Shown here one piece after another: positions 29,757-40,324 of a stretch of 64,000 nt of DNA. Source of the stretch: Limnohabitans radicicola (GTDB lineage: Bacteria > Pseudomonadota > Gammaproteobacteria > Burkholderiales > Burkholderiaceae_C). The position numbers and the translations under genes are program-made. The stretch lies in NCBI RefSeq assembly GCF_014837235.1, contig NZ_JACYFT010000001.1, positions 633,688 to 697,687 of the forward strand, given 5' to 3'. How positions within the stretch are numbered: position 1 is the first letter of the stretch; each line of letters begins with the position of its first letter. Below the pieces are notes generated by a model. That model was not told the origin of the DNA and searched no databases. It was given only the letters and a program-made list of their open reading frames with translations.

Positions 29757-30709
29757 CAGTAACGGATCCGGGGGTCCAGCCAGAGGTAACTCAAGTCCAC
29801 CAGCAGGTTGATCAACACGTACAACACGCTGAAGAACAGCACCACGCCCTGGATGACCGGGAAGTCGCGGTTGAGCACCGCGTCCACCGTGAGCGAACCC
29901 AGGCCGGGGATGGCATACACCGTTTCGGTCACCACCACGCCACCAATCAGCAAAGCGATGCCGATGCCGATCACCGTGACGATGGGCACCGCCGCGTTGG
30001 CCAGCGCGTGGCGCAGCAGCACCACCTGCTCGCTCACGCCCTTGGCGCGTGCCGTGCGGATGTAGTCTTCGGTCAGTGCCTCGGACACACTGGCGCGGGT
30101 CACGCGGGCGATCAGCGCCACATAGATGGTGGCAAGAGACAGCCAGGGCAGCACCAGCTGGTAAGCCCAGGCCCCGATGCCTTGCGAGAATTCGCCAAAC
30201 AGGCGGCGGTAGCCTTGCACCGGCAACCACTGCAGCTGGATGGCAAAGAGGTAGATCAGCACGTAACCGATCACAAACACCGGCACCGAGAACCCGGCCA
30301 CCGCAAAGCCTGACAACAAACGGTCCAGCCACCCGCCCATGCGCCAGGCAGCCAGCGTGCCCAGAGGCACCGCCACCAGCACGGCCAGCACCATGGTGCC
30401 TGCCGCCAGCGACAAGGTGGGCTCGATGCGCTGGGCAATCAGCTCGGTCACCGGCTTGCCCAGGTAAAAGGAGTAGCCCAGATCACCCTGCAACACCCCA
30501 CCCAGCCAGATCATGAACTGCGTGAACAAGGGCTTGGTCAGCCCCAGCTGCTCGCGGATGCGGTCGATGTCTTCGTTGGTGGCGTTGTTGCCCGCGATCA
30601 CCGCGGCCGGATCCCCCGGCGTGAGCCGCAGGATCAGGAACACGATCACCGCCACCGTGAACAGCACAGGGACCAGCGCCAACAGGCGCTGCAGCAGGAA
30701 TCTCAGCAT
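29756..30709 (-). CDS. ABC transporter permease (DppB/GsiC-like)
   Basis: MLRFLLQRLLALVPVLFTVAVIVFLILRLTPGDPAAV; VARVTRAS...EDYIRTARAKGVSE. Confidence 0.93.
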   Translation of the reverse strand: MLRFLLQRLLALVPVLFTVAVIVFLILRLTPGDPAAVIAGNNATNEDIDRIREQLGLTKPLFTQFMIWLGGVLQGDLGYSFYLGKPVTELIAQRIEPTLSLAAGTMVLAVLVAVPLGTLAAWRMGGWLDRLLSGFAVAGFSVPVFVIGYVLIYLFAIQLQWLPVQGYRRLFGEFSQGIGAWAYQLVLPWLSLATIYVALIARVTRASVSEALTEDYIRTARAKGVSEQVVLLRHALANAAVPIVTVIGIGIALLIGGVVVTETVYAIPGLGSLTVDAVLNRDFPVIQGVVLFFSVLYVLINLLVDLSYLWLDPRIRY

Positions 30710-30740
30710 GGAACTTCAGCCGATCAAGGGTTCTGAACCA

Positions 30741-32315
30741 TCAGTTTTTCTGGATGTTCCAGTACACCTGCGCGCCCCCGGGCACCAAGCCTGAAATGTT
30801 CTTGCGCAGGGCAGCGGGGTTGAAGTACTGGCCCAGCGGCACATGCGAAGCGGTTTCCATGGCGCGCAACTGGATCTGCTCGGCGATCTGTTTCTTCTGA
30901 GCGTCGGTGCTGGCCTGGGCGAACTTGACCTTCAGGTCTTCGATCTGCTTGTCGTCCTGCCAGCCGAACCAGCCTTTGTCGCCAGCGGCATTCATCATGG
31001 CCATGGTCAGCGGGTTGAGGATGTCGCCCGCCGTCCAGGCGGTCATGAAAGCATTCCAGCCCCCTTGTGCCGGGGCGTCCTTCTTGGCACGGCGTGCGAC
31101 CAGCGTGGCCCAGTCCATTTGCTGCATGTCGACTTTGAAGCCCGCGGCTTCAAGCTGCTGCTTGGCCACCAGGGGCAGTTTGGCAATCGCGGCCAGGTCG
31201 GTCGGGCGCATCAGCACCACGGGCGTGCCGTCGTAGCCCGCATCTTTGAGCATTTGGGCGGCTTTCTTGGGGTCGGCCATGCCGGTGTAGATGCCGGTCT
31301 TGTCACTGGCCAAGGGGGTGCCGCAGGGGTACATGCTCTTGCAGAAGGTGTACATGCCGGGCGCGCCCACCTGGGTTTTGAGGTGCGCTTCCTGCCCCAG
31401 CGCCACCATGGCCGCCTGGCGGATCTTCACGTTGTTGAACGGGGCATGCAGGTGGTTGAAGCGCAGAATGAACTGCAGGCCCGCAGGCTGGGCATCCACC
31501 AGCTGGATGTCTTTTTGCGCCTTGAGCGAAGCGTACTGCTCGAAGGTAGGCTGTTCGACGATGTCGACTTCACCAGCCACCAGCGCATTGAACTGGGTCT
31601 GCGGGTCACGGATGATGACCCACTCCACGCGGTCCACATTCACCTGCTTGCCACCGGTGGTGCCATCAGGCGCTTCATTGCGGGCCTTGTATTTGTCGTT
31701 CTTCACATAGACCAGGCGCTCGCCGGGTTTGTATTCGCCTGGCACGAACTTGTAGGGACCGGAGCCAATGTGTTCCTTGATCTGCTCGCTGCCCGGTGTG
31801 GCTGCGATGCGTGCGGGCATGATGAACAGCACGTTGGACGAGGGCTTACCCAAGGCTTCAAGCATCACGCCAAAGGGTTTGTTGAGCTTGATGACAAAGG
31901 TCTTGGCGTCGGGCGTGGCATAGCTGTCCACGCTCTTGGCCAACACACCACCAAAACTGTCACGGCTGGTCCAGCGCTTGATGGAAGCGACCACGTCTTC
32001 GCTGGTCACGGCCTTGCCGTCGTGGAACTCCAGGCCATCACGCAGTGTGAAAGTCCAGGTCAGGTTGTCCTTGCTGACGTTCCACTTGTCTACCATCTGG
32101 GGCTTGACCTTGCCGGCCAGATCGGTGCCGAACAGGGTGTCGTAAATCATGTAGCCGTGGTTGCGCGTCACAAAGGCCGTGGTCCAGACAGGGTCCAGGA
32201 TCGTGATGTTGGAGTGCGGCACCACGCGCAGGGTCTTGCCCTGGGCTTGCGCAACAAAGGGGGTCAGCAAGGCGGCCGCCAATGTGGCCACAGCAAAAAG
32301 TGAACGACGTTTCAT
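30741..32315 (-). CDS. ABC transporter substrate-binding protein (DppA/GsiB-like, SBP family 5)
   Basis: KTLRVVPHSNITILDPVWTTAFVTRNHGYMIYDTLFGTD...WTFTLRDGLEFHDGKAVTSEDVV. Confidence 0.93.
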   Translation of the reverse strand: MKRRSLFAVATLAAALLTPFVAQAQGKTLRVVPHSNITILDPVWTTAFVTRNHGYMIYDTLFGTDLAGKVKPQMVDKWNVSKDNLTWTFTLRDGLEFHDGKAVTSEDVVASIKRWTSRDSFGGVLAKSVDSYATPDAKTFVIKLNKPFGVMLEALGKPSSNVLFIMPARIAATPGSEQIKEHIGSGPYKFVPGEYKPGERLVYVKNDKYKARNEAPDGTTGGKQVNVDRVEWVIIRDPQTQFNALVAGEVDIVEQPTFEQYASLKAQKDIQLVDAQPAGLQFILRFNHLHAPFNNVKIRQAAMVALGQEAHLKTQVGAPGMYTFCKSMYPCGTPLASDKTGIYTGMADPKKAAQMLKDAGYDGTPVVLMRPTDLAAIAKLPLVAKQQLEAAGFKVDMQQMDWATLVARRAKKDAPAQGGWNAFMTAWTAGDILNPLTMAMMNAAGDKGWFGWQDDKQIEDLKVKFAQASTDAQKKQIAEQIQLRAMETASHVPLGQYFNPAALRKNISGLVPGGAQVYWNIQKN

Positions 32316-32375
32316 CAGATACTCCAGTCAAGACGGGGACATTGAACAAGGGTCCAGAACACTATAAAGCGAAAC

Positions 32376-33821
32376 ATGACGACCGCTCATCAGGACATTA
32401 CCCAACTCGGCGCGCTGGACTTGTCCCGTGCGATACACAGCAAGCAAGTGTCATGTCGCGAGGTCATGCAGGCCACGCTGGCCCAGGTGGACCGCCTGAA
32501 CCCACAGAGCAATGCCATCGTCAGCCGCGTGGACAGCGCTTCGTTGCTCACTCAGGCCGATGAACGCGACGCCCAACTGGCCCGTGGCGAATCGATGGGC
32601 TGGCTGCACGGCATTCCCCAAGCCATCAAGGACCTGGCCAATGTGCAAGGTTTGCGCACCAGTTTGGGCAGCCCCTTGATGAAAGACTTTGTGGCCACCG
32701 AAGACGGCCTGCTGGCGCAGCGCATGAAAGGCGCAGGCGCCATCGTCATCGGCAAAACCAACACCCCCGAATTTGGCTTGGGATCGCACACCTTCAACGA
32801 GGTGTTTGGCCCCACACGCAATGCCTGGGACCCGGGCAAATCAGCAGGCGGCAGCAGTGGCGGCGCGGGCGTGGCGCTGGCCCAGCGCATGCTGAGTGTG
32901 GCCGATGGTTCGGACTTCATGGGCAGTTTGCGCAACCCCGCCGGCTGGAACCATGTGTTTGGTCTGCGCCCCTCGCAAGGCCGTGTACCCATGCAACCGG
33001 CCACCGACGTCTTCATTGCCCAGATGGGCACCGAAGGCCCGATGGGTCGCCATGTGCGCGACCTGGCCATGCTGCTGTCCACCCAGGCTGGTGCGCACCC
33101 CCTGTGCCCACTCAGCCTCACGGGTGATCCGCAAGCCTTTGCAGCCCCACTCGATGCCGACATGCGTGGCCAGCGCGTGGGCTGGCTCGGCGATCTGCAA
33201 GGCTACCTGCCCATGGAAGATGGCATCCTCGACATCTGCCAATCGGCCCTGGGCTCCTTCGCCGACATGGGTTGCCGCGTGGACGAAGCCCGGCTGGGCA
33301 TGCCGCCCGAGCAGATCTGGCAAACCTGGCTGGTCTGGCGTCAGGCTCTGGTGGGGCCACGCGTGGCCCCCTTCCTGATCAAGCCGGCCAACCGCGAACA
33401 CATCAAACCCGAAGCACTTTGGGAGCACGACCAATCGCTGCAGCTCACCGGCGCGCAGCTGATGGCGGCCAGTGCAGCGCGCACGCGCTTTCTGGCGACC
33501 ATGGTCGAGTTGTTCAAATCTTTTGATGTGTTGGCCATCCCGGTGTCACAGGTCTGGCCTTTCGATGTGGACATGCGTTGGCCACAAACCGTGGCCGGGC
33601 GTCCCATGGACACCTACCACCGCTGGATGGAAGTCGTGATTTACGCCACACTGGCTGGCCTGCCTGCCATCAGTGTGCCTGCGGGCTGGGGCGCCAATGG
33701 CCTGCCCATGGGCCTGCAACTCATCGGTAAACCGCAGGGCGAACTGGCTTTGCTGCAACTGGCGCACGCCTACGAAATGGCCAACCGCGTCATGCTGGCC
33801 CAAACGCCACCAGGGGTGTAA
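32376..33821 (+). CDS. amidase (amidase signature family)
   Basis: GWLHGIPQAIKDLANVQGLRTSLGSPLM...AGGSSGGAGVALAQRMLSVADGSDFMGSLRNPAGWN. Confidence 0.93.
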   Translation: MTTAHQDITQLGALDLSRAIHSKQVSCREVMQATLAQVDRLNPQSNAIVSRVDSASLLTQADERDAQLARGESMGWLHGIPQAIKDLANVQGLRTSLGSPLMKDFVATEDGLLAQRMKGAGAIVIGKTNTPEFGLGSHTFNEVFGPTRNAWDPGKSAGGSSGGAGVALAQRMLSVADGSDFMGSLRNPAGWNHVFGLRPSQGRVPMQPATDVFIAQMGTEGPMGRHVRDLAMLLSTQAGAHPLCPLSLTGDPQAFAAPLDADMRGQRVGWLGDLQGYLPMEDGILDICQSALGSFADMGCRVDEARLGMPPEQIWQTWLVWRQALVGPRVAPFLIKPANREHIKPEALWEHDQSLQLTGAQLMAASAARTRFLATMVELFKSFDVLAIPVSQVWPFDVDMRWPQTVAGRPMDTYHRWMEVVIYATLAGLPAISVPAGWGANGLPMGLQLIGKPQGELALLQLAHAYEMANRVMLAQTPPGV

Positions 33822-33851
33822 CGAAGGCGCCGCCAGGCGCAAGGACGCTGC

Positions 33852-34298
33852 TCAGCTTTGCTGCCAAGGCAAGCCGCGCAAGCGCCAGCCGCCCTTGTGC
33901 CCACGATGCGCGTTGGCATCGAGGTCGCCCTCAAAACCTTCAAGGATGTTGTAAGCCTCCACACCCAGCTCTGTGGCGCGCTGCGCGGCAGCGATCGAGC
34001 GCACACCACTGCGGCACAGCAACACCAGCTTTCGCCCGCCCGCACCCAGCGCCTGAATGCCTGCGTCGAATTCGGGGTTCATGGCCATGCCGGGCCACTG
34101 CTTCCAGGCCAGCGCCTGTGCGCCTGGCACAAAGCCCACCCAGGTGCGCTCGGCGTCGGTGCGCACATCCACCAGCACGGCCTCGCCCGACTGAACCCAG
34201 GACCAGGCCAGTTCGGGGCTGATGTCACCGGCATAACCTGTCGCCGCTTGCACGCCAGGCACGGCAGAGTCTGATTTGGGATGCATGGGATGCTTCAA
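33852..34298 (-). CDS. rhodanese-like domain protein
   Basis: AVLVDVRTDAERTWVGFVPGA...LVLLCRSGVRSIAAAQRATELGVEAYNILEGFEGDLD. Confidence 0.93.
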   Translation of the reverse strand: MKHPMHPKSDSAVPGVQAATGYAGDISPELAWSWVQSGEAVLVDVRTDAERTWVGFVPGAQALAWKQWPGMAMNPEFDAGIQALGAGGRKLVLLCRSGVRSIAAAQRATELGVEAYNILEGFEGDLDANAHRGHKGGWRLRGLPWQQS

Positions 34299-34391
34299 GA
34301 CAGCTAAAACGGAATCAGATCATAGCCGTTCAAGGCAGTCCCGCCTCGTCAGTGACAGGAAAGCCTGCAGCGGATAAGATGTGGGTTTTAA

Positions 34392-34413
34392 TTGACGTTA
34401 ACGTAAACGTCAA
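34392..34413. promoter_or_regulatory. putative operator palindrome TTGACGTTAACGTAAACGTCAA upstream of icmF
   Basis: 20/22 symmetric positions, repeated ACGT core, ends 24 nt before the icmF ATG. Confidence 0.75.
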
Positions 34414-34437
34414 CTTGCCCGCCCACGGAGACACCGA

Positions 34438-37400
34438 ATGACCGACCTTTCAGCCGAATTCAAAGCGCTGGCGGAATACCGCCCCACGAACAAGGTGCGT
34501 TTTGTCACCGCCGCTTCTCTGTTTGACGGTCACGACGCCGCCATCAACATCATGCGACGCATCCTGCAAAGCATGGGTGCCGAAGTCATCCACCTGGGCC
34601 ACAACCGCTCGGTGGACGAAGTGGTGACTGCGGCCTTGCAAGAAGACGCCCAGGGCATCGCCATCAGCTCTTACCAGGGTGGGCACAACGAGTACTTCAG
34701 CTACATGGTCGACCTGCTCAAAGCACGGGGGGGCGAGCACATCAAGGTCTTTGGCGGCGGCGGTGGCGTGATCGTGCCAGCCGAAATCCGCGCCCTGGCC
34801 GACAAAGGCGTGCGCATTTTCAGCCCCGAAGATGGTCAGAAGATGGGCCTGGCCGGGATGATCGGCGAGATGGTCATGCGCTGCGACCAGGACGTGAGCC
34901 CACTGGCGCCCAAAGACGTGGCAGCCATACAAGGCCACGGCGAGATGAACTGGCGTGCCCTGGCACAGCTGATCACCGCGCTGGAAAACGACAAAGCCGA
35001 TGCGGGCGTGGTCAAGGCCGTGCGCGAACAAGCTGCGCAAAAGAAAGTGCCCGTTTTGGGCATCACCGGTACGGGCGGTGCGGGCAAGTCGTCACTCACT
35101 GACGAGCTGATCCGCCGCCTGCGTCTAGACCAGGACGACAGCCTGCGTGTGGCGGTGATTTCCATCGACCCCTCGCGCCGCAAGAGCGGTGGTGCCCTGC
35201 TGGGCGACCGCATCCGCATGAACGCCATTGCGCCATGGTCCAATGGTTCGCGCGTCTTCATGCGCTCGCTGGCCACGCGTGACTTCGGCTCTGAAATCTC
35301 GGCCGCCCTGCCCGATGTGGTGGCGGCCTGTAAGGTGGCGGGTTTTGACTTGATCGTGGTCGAAACCTCGGGCATTGGCCAGGGCGATGCGGCCATCGTG
35401 CCGCATGTGGATGTGCCGATGTATGTGATGACCCCCGAGTTTGGTGCTGCCAGCCAGCTTGAAAAAATTGACATGCTGGACTTTGCCGAGTTCGTGGCCA
35501 TCAATAAGTTTGACCGCAAGGGCGCGTCTGACGCCTTGCGCGACGTGGCCAAGCAGGTGCAGCGCAACAAGGAAGCCTGGAGCGCACCCACAGAGGAGAT
35601 GCCGGTGTTTGGCACCATGGCCGCCCGCTTCAACGACGACGGCGTGACCGCGCTGTATCAAGCGCTCAAAACCCGCTTGGCCGAGCTGGGCATGAAGGCC
35701 GCCGAAGGCCGCCTGCCTGTGGTCAACGTGCGCCACAGCACCCACCAGAACCCGGTGGTACCGTCCTCGCGCACCCGCTATTTGGCAGAAATCAGCGACA
35801 CGGTGCGTGGCTACAAAAAACGCGCCGTGGCCCAGGCCCGTCTGGCCCGCGAAATCCAGCAACTGCGCGCAGCCGCCCGCATGCTCGAAGAAGGCAAGCC
35901 CGGTCGTGCCAAGGCCGCCGAAGCGGCCATCGACCTGGCTGTTGCCCGTGAGGAGACACAGGACCCCACCGCCAAAAAGCTGCTGGCCCAGTGGCCTGAC
36001 ATGCAAAAAGCCTACGCCGGTGACGAGTACGTGGTGAAGATCCGCGACAAGGAAATCCGCACCGCGCTCACCACCAAGAGCCTGTCGGGCACCACCATCC
36101 GCAAGGTCGCCTTGCCCCAGTACGAAGATCACGGCGAAATCCTCAAGTGGCTGATGCTCGACAACGTGCCCGGCAGCTACCCCTACACCGCCGGCACCTT
36201 CGCCTTCAAGCGCGAGGGCGAAGACCCGACCCGCATGTTCGCCGGTGAAGGCGACCCCTTCCGCACCAACCGCCGCTTCAAGCTGGTGAGCGAGGGCATG
36301 CCCGCCAAGCGCCTGTCCACCGCATTCGACTCGGTCACGCTGTATGGCAACGACCCTGACCTGCGCCCGGACATCTACGGCAAGATCGGCAACTCGGGTG
36401 TGAACGTGGCCACGCTCGACGACATGAAGGTGCTGTACTCGGGCTTTGACCTGTGCAACCCCACCACCTCAGTGTCGATGACGATCAACGGCCCCGCGCC
36501 AAGCATCCTGGCCATGTTCATGAACACGGCCATCGACCAGAACATCGACAAGTTCAAGGCCGAGAACGGCCGCGAGCCCACCGAGACCGAGACCGCCAAG
36601 ATCAAGGAATGGGTACTGGCCAATGTGCGCGGCACCGTGCAGGCGGATATTTTGAAAGAAGACCAGGGTCAGAACACCTGCATCTTCTCGACCGAGTTTT
36701 CGCTCAAAGTGATGGGCGACATCGCGCAGTACTTTGTGCACCACGACGTGCGCAACTTCTACTCGGTGTCCATTTCGGGTTACCACATCGCCGAAGCCGG
36801 GGCCAACCCGATCAGCCAGCTGGCCTTCACGCTGTCCAACGGCTTCACGTTCGTGGAAGCGTACCTGGCGCGCGGCATGCACATCGACGACTTCGCGCCC
36901 AACCTGTCCTTCTTCTTCAGCAACGGCATGGACCCGGAATACACGGTGCTCGGCCGCGTGGCGCGCCGCATCTGGGCCGTGGCCATGAAAGAGAAGTACG
37001 GCGCGAACGAACGCAGCCAGAAGCTCAAGTACCACATCCAGACCAGTGGCCGCAGCCTGCACGCGCAAGAGATCCAGTTCAACGACATCCGCACCACGCT
37101 ACAAGCGCTGATCGCGATCTACGACAACTGCAACAGCCTGCACACCAATGCGTTCGATGAAGCCATCACCACGCCCACCGAAGACTCGGTACGCCGCGCC
37201 ATGGCGATCCAGCTCATCATCAACCGCGAATGGGGCCTGGCCAAAAACGAGAACCCCAACCAGGGGGCCTTCATCATCGACGAGCTCACCGAGCTGGTCG
37301 AAGAAGCGGTGCTGGCCGAGTTTGAAAAAATCGCCGAGCGTGGCGGCGTGCTGGGCGCGATGGAAACCGGCTACCAGCGCGGCAAGATTCAAGACGAGTC

Positions 37401-37728
37401 CATGCACTACGAGATGCTCAAGCACACCGGCGAGCTGCCCATCATCGGCGTCAACACCTTCCGCAACCCCAAGGGCGACGAAGTGCTCGAAAGCCTGGAG
37501 CTGGCACGCTCGACCGAGGAAGAAAAGCAGTCACAACTGAAGCGCCTGCAAGACTTCCACACCCGCCACGCCGCACAGGCCCCGGCCATGCTCAAACGCC
37601 TGCAACAAGCCGTGATCGACAACGGCAACGTGTTCGAGGTGCTGATGGACGCGGTGCGTGTTTGCTCACTGGGCCAGATCACCAATGCCCTGTTTGAGGT
37701 GGGCGGACAGTACCGTCGGAACATGTAA
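34438..37728 (+). CDS. icmF: fused isobutyryl-CoA mutase (B12-binding + MeaB-like GTPase + mutase)
   Basis: 1096 aa; [13 protein letters not shown] (B12 DxHxxG-type region), [20 protein letters not shown] (P-loop), C-terminal methylmalonyl-CoA-mutase-like barrel ([33 protein letters not shown]). Confidence 0.95.
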   Translation: MTDLSAEFKALAEYRPTNKVRFVTAASLFDGHDAAINIMRRILQSMGAEVIHLGHNRSVDEVVTAALQEDAQGIAISSYQGGHNEYFSYMVDLLKARGGEHIKVFGGGGGVIVPAEIRALADKGVRIFSPEDGQKMGLAGMIGEMVMRCDQDVSPLAPKDVAAIQGHGEMNWRALAQLITALENDKADAGVVKAVREQAAQKKVPVLGITGTGGAGKSSLTDELIRRLRLDQDDSLRVAVISIDPSRRKSGGALLGDRIRMNAIAPWSNGSRVFMRSLATRDFGSEISAALPDVVAACKVAGFDLIVVETSGIGQGDAAIVPHVDVPMYVMTPEFGAASQLEKIDMLDFAEFVAINKFDRKGASDALRDVAKQVQRNKEAWSAPTEEMPVFGTMAARFNDDGVTALYQALKTRLAELGMKAAEGRLPVVNVRHSTHQNPVVPSSRTRYLAEISDTVRGYKKRAVAQARLAREIQQLRAAARMLEEGKPGRAKAAEAAIDLAVAREETQDPTAKKLLAQWPDMQKAYAGDEYVVKIRDKEIRTALTTKSLSGTTIRKVALPQYEDHGEILKWLMLDNVPGSYPYTAGTFAFKREGEDPTRMFAGEGDPFRTNRRFKLVSEGMPAKRLSTAFDSVTLYGNDPDLRPDIYGKIGNSGVNVATLDDMKVLYSGFDLCNPTTSVSMTINGPAPSILAMFMNTAIDQNIDKFKAENGREPTETETAKIKEWVLANVRGTVQADILKEDQGQNTCIFSTEFSLKVMGDIAQYFVHHDVRNFYSVSISGYHIAEAGANPISQLAFTLSNGFTFVEAYLARGMHIDDFAPNLSFFFSNGMDPEYTVLGRVARRIWAVAMKEKYGANERSQKLKYHIQTSGRSLHAQEIQFNDIRTTLQALIAIYDNCNSLHTNAFDEAITTPTEDSVRRAMAIQLIINREWGLAKNENPNQGAFIIDELTELVEEAVLAEFEKIAERGGVLGAMETGYQRGKIQDESMHYEMLKHTGELPIIGVNTFRNPKGDEVLESLELARSTEEEKQSQLKRLQDFHTRHAAQAPAMLKRLQQAVIDNGNVFEVLMDAVRVCSLGQITNALFEVGGQYRRNM

Positions 37729-37756
37729 GCCTCCAGGCTTCACGCCCCTGACCCGC

Positions 37757-37792
37757 CCCTGAGCGCACCGCAAGGTGCCCCAGGGTTTTTTT
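37757..37792 (+). terminator. Rho-independent terminator after icmF
   Basis: CCCTG-agc-GCACC-gcaa-GGTGC-cc-CAGGG followed by 7 T. Confidence 0.88.
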
Positions 37793-37841
37793 CATGCCTG
37801 CATGCCTGAAAAATGTCATGCCAGGTGTGCACAATGGGGCC

Positions 37842-39338
37842 ATGCAAAGACCGATCCCCTTCATCGCCCCCGAGGTGTTCGACAGCGCCGATGCCGCCCT
37901 GGCACGGGTGCAAGCCATCTACGAGCAAAGCCTGAACCACCTGCGCGAAGCCATGCGCCGCTATGTCGCTGGCGAGCCCATGGTCGACAAAGTACGCGCC
38001 TGCTACCCCTTTGTGCGGCTGCAGACCACCACCGGCTGGGTGCCGCCCAAGAGCCTGGAGTCCGAGTGGCTGAGCTATGGCTTTGTGGCCACTGCCGGGC
38101 GCTACGAAACCACCTTGACGCGCCCTGACCTGTTTGCCGTCTACCTGCGCCAGCAGTTTGCATTGCTGCTGGCCAACCACGGGGTGGCGCTCGAGGTGGG
38201 CACCAGCCAGTTGCCGATCCCGGTGCATTTTTCATTTGCGGAAAACGACCACATCGAAGGCGAGATGAGCGCCGAGCGCCGCGCCCAGATGCGCGAGGTG
38301 TTTGACCTGCCCGATCTGAACGCCATGGACGACGGGATTGCCAACGGCACCTACGAGCCTGCCGCTGGCCAGCCCGCGCCCCTGTCACTGTTCACCGCGC
38401 CGCGCATCGACTACTCGCTGCACCGCTTGCGCCACTACTGCGGCACCAACCCCGTGCACTTCCAGAACTTTGTGCTGTTCACCAACTACCAGTTCTACAT
38501 CGACGAATTCATCGCGCTGGGCCATGCCGAGATGGCCAAACCCGACAGCCCTTATGTGGCCTTTGTGGAGCCGGGGAATGTGGTCACACGCCGCGTGGGG
38601 CTGAGCGCCCAGCCTGAAGACGCTTTAGGCGCGGCTCCGCCACGCCTGCCGCAAATGCCGGGCTACCACCTGGTGCGCGAAGACCACAGCGGCATCACCA
38701 TGGTCAACATCGGCGTCGGTCCGGCCAATGCCAAGACCATCACCGACCACATTGCGGTGCTGCGCCCGCACAGCTGGCTGATGCTGGGCCACTGCGCAGG
38801 TCTGCGGACCACGCAGCAGCTGGGCGACTATGTGCTGGCCCACGCCTATGTGCGCGAGGACCATGTGCTGGACGAAGAGCTGCCGCTGTGGGTGCCGATT
38901 CCTGCGCTGGCCGAGGTACAGGTGGCGCTGGAACGGGCGGTGTCCGAGGTCACGGGCTGCCATGGGGCAGAACTCAAACGCCTCATGCGCACCGGCACCG
39001 TGGCCAGCACCGACAACCGCAACTGGGAACTGCTGCCCGACAACACACCGCAGCGCCGCTTCAGCCAAAGCCGCGCCGTGGCGCTGGACATGGAAAGTGC
39101 CACCATTGCCGCCAACGGCTTTCGCTTTCGGGTGCCCTACGGCACCTTGCTGTGCGTGAGCGACAAGCCGCTGCACGGCGAAATCAAGCTGCCGGGCATG
39201 GCCAACCACTTCTATCGTGAGCGGGTGAACCAGCACCTGCAGATCGGCATCCGCGCACTCGAGTTGCTGCGCGCCGCAGGCCCCGCCCAGTTGCACAGCC
39301 GCAAGCTGCGCAGCTTTGCCGAAGTCGCTTTTCAGTAA
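37842..39338 (+). CDS. amn: AMP nucleosidase
   Basis: 499 aa; VRACYPFVRLQT...FSFAENDHIEGEMSAERRAQMREVFDLPDLNAMDDGIANGTYEP...RIDYSLHRLRHYCGTNPVHFQNFVLFTNYQFYIDEF. Confidence 0.95.
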   Translation: MQRPIPFIAPEVFDSADAALARVQAIYEQSLNHLREAMRRYVAGEPMVDKVRACYPFVRLQTTTGWVPPKSLESEWLSYGFVATAGRYETTLTRPDLFAVYLRQQFALLLANHGVALEVGTSQLPIPVHFSFAENDHIEGEMSAERRAQMREVFDLPDLNAMDDGIANGTYEPAAGQPAPLSLFTAPRIDYSLHRLRHYCGTNPVHFQNFVLFTNYQFYIDEFIALGHAEMAKPDSPYVAFVEPGNVVTRRVGLSAQPEDALGAAPPRLPQMPGYHLVREDHSGITMVNIGVGPANAKTITDHIAVLRPHSWLMLGHCAGLRTTQQLGDYVLAHAYVREDHVLDEELPLWVPIPALAEVQVALERAVSEVTGCHGAELKRLMRTGTVASTDNRNWELLPDNTPQRRFSQSRAVALDMESATIAANGFRFRVPYGTLLCVSDKPLHGEIKLPGMANHFYRERVNQHLQIGIRALELLRAAGPAQLHSRKLRSFAEVAFQ

Positions 39339-39340
39339 AC

Positions 39341-40240
39341 ATGACACTGGTCTTGCTCAACCCCCACGCCCAAGGCGGCCGCGCTGCGCGCCGCGTCCCG
39401 GCCTTGCGCGCCTGGCTGGCTGCGCATGCGCCGGATGCACAACTGGCTGCACCTGAAGCCCTTTCGGACAGCGTGGCCCTGCTGCAGTCGCTGCCCGAAG
39501 GCAGCCGTGTGGTGGTGGTGGGCGGCGACGGCACGCTGAACTGTTGGCTGCCCACGCTGCTGGCACGTCGGCTCACCGTGGGTCTGGTGCCCATGGGCAG
39601 CGGCAACGACAGTGCCCGCGCCTGGGGCGTCCATGGCCTGCCCTGGGCGCAAGCCCTGGCGCTGGCACTGCAAGGCCCCGCGCAAGCCATCGACACCGGG
39701 CTGGCCCGCTGGTGCGACCTGCAAGGCCAGACGCACGAGACCCCTTTTCTGTCGAGCCTGACCGCAGGCTTTGACTCGGCCGTCGGGCTTCGCGCCCTGA
39801 ATGGCCCGCGCTGGCTGCGCGGTTTGCCGCGTTACCTGTGGGCCACGCTGCACGAGTTGATCCACCTGCGCCACTGGACCCTGACGCTGCACAGCGATGG
39901 GCACTTGAAACACCAAGGCATCAGCCTCTTTGCCTCCAGCCTGAACACACCGACCTTCGGCTCGGGCATGCCGGCCGTGCCGCACGCGCAATTGACCGAT
40001 GGCCAGCTCGATGCCCTGCTGGCGGGATCGTTTGGCCGGCTCGGAGCCTTGCTCATGCTGCCCCGGCTGCTGGTCGGTCGACACCTGGGTCATCCGCGCA
40101 TCGCCAGTTGGCCCTACCGACAGCTGGACATCGCTTGCGTGCAAGGCGTGCCCCTGGCCGCTGATGGAGAATACCTGGGTGAAGCCCAACAGGTGAGCAT
40201 CCACTGCCAGGCCGCCAGCTTGCAAGTGGTGCGCCGGTGA
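39341..40240 (+). CDS. diacylglycerol/lipid kinase family protein
   Basis: LLNPHAQGGRAARR...VVVVGGDGTLNCWLPTLL...VPMGSGNDSARAWGV. Confidence 0.9.
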   Translation: MTLVLLNPHAQGGRAARRVPALRAWLAAHAPDAQLAAPEALSDSVALLQSLPEGSRVVVVGGDGTLNCWLPTLLARRLTVGLVPMGSGNDSARAWGVHGLPWAQALALALQGPAQAIDTGLARWCDLQGQTHETPFLSSLTAGFDSAVGLRALNGPRWLRGLPRYLWATLHELIHLRHWTLTLHSDGHLKHQGISLFASSLNTPTFGSGMPAVPHAQLTDGQLDALLAGSFGRLGALLMLPRLLVGRHLGHPRIASWPYRQLDIACVQGVPLAADGEYLGEAQQVSIHCQAASLQVVRR

Positions 40241-40324
40241 TGGCTAGCCCCTTGCAATCCGCTTCGCACCCGTTTTGGCGTTCTGTGTCACAGTGCGCCC
40301 ATTGACTTTGGACCCTGCCCGTTT

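Noticed and set aside
33826-33841. GCGCC-gcca-GGCGC hairpin after the second amidase
   Set aside because: Short stem without a T-tract; may be chance in GC-rich DNA
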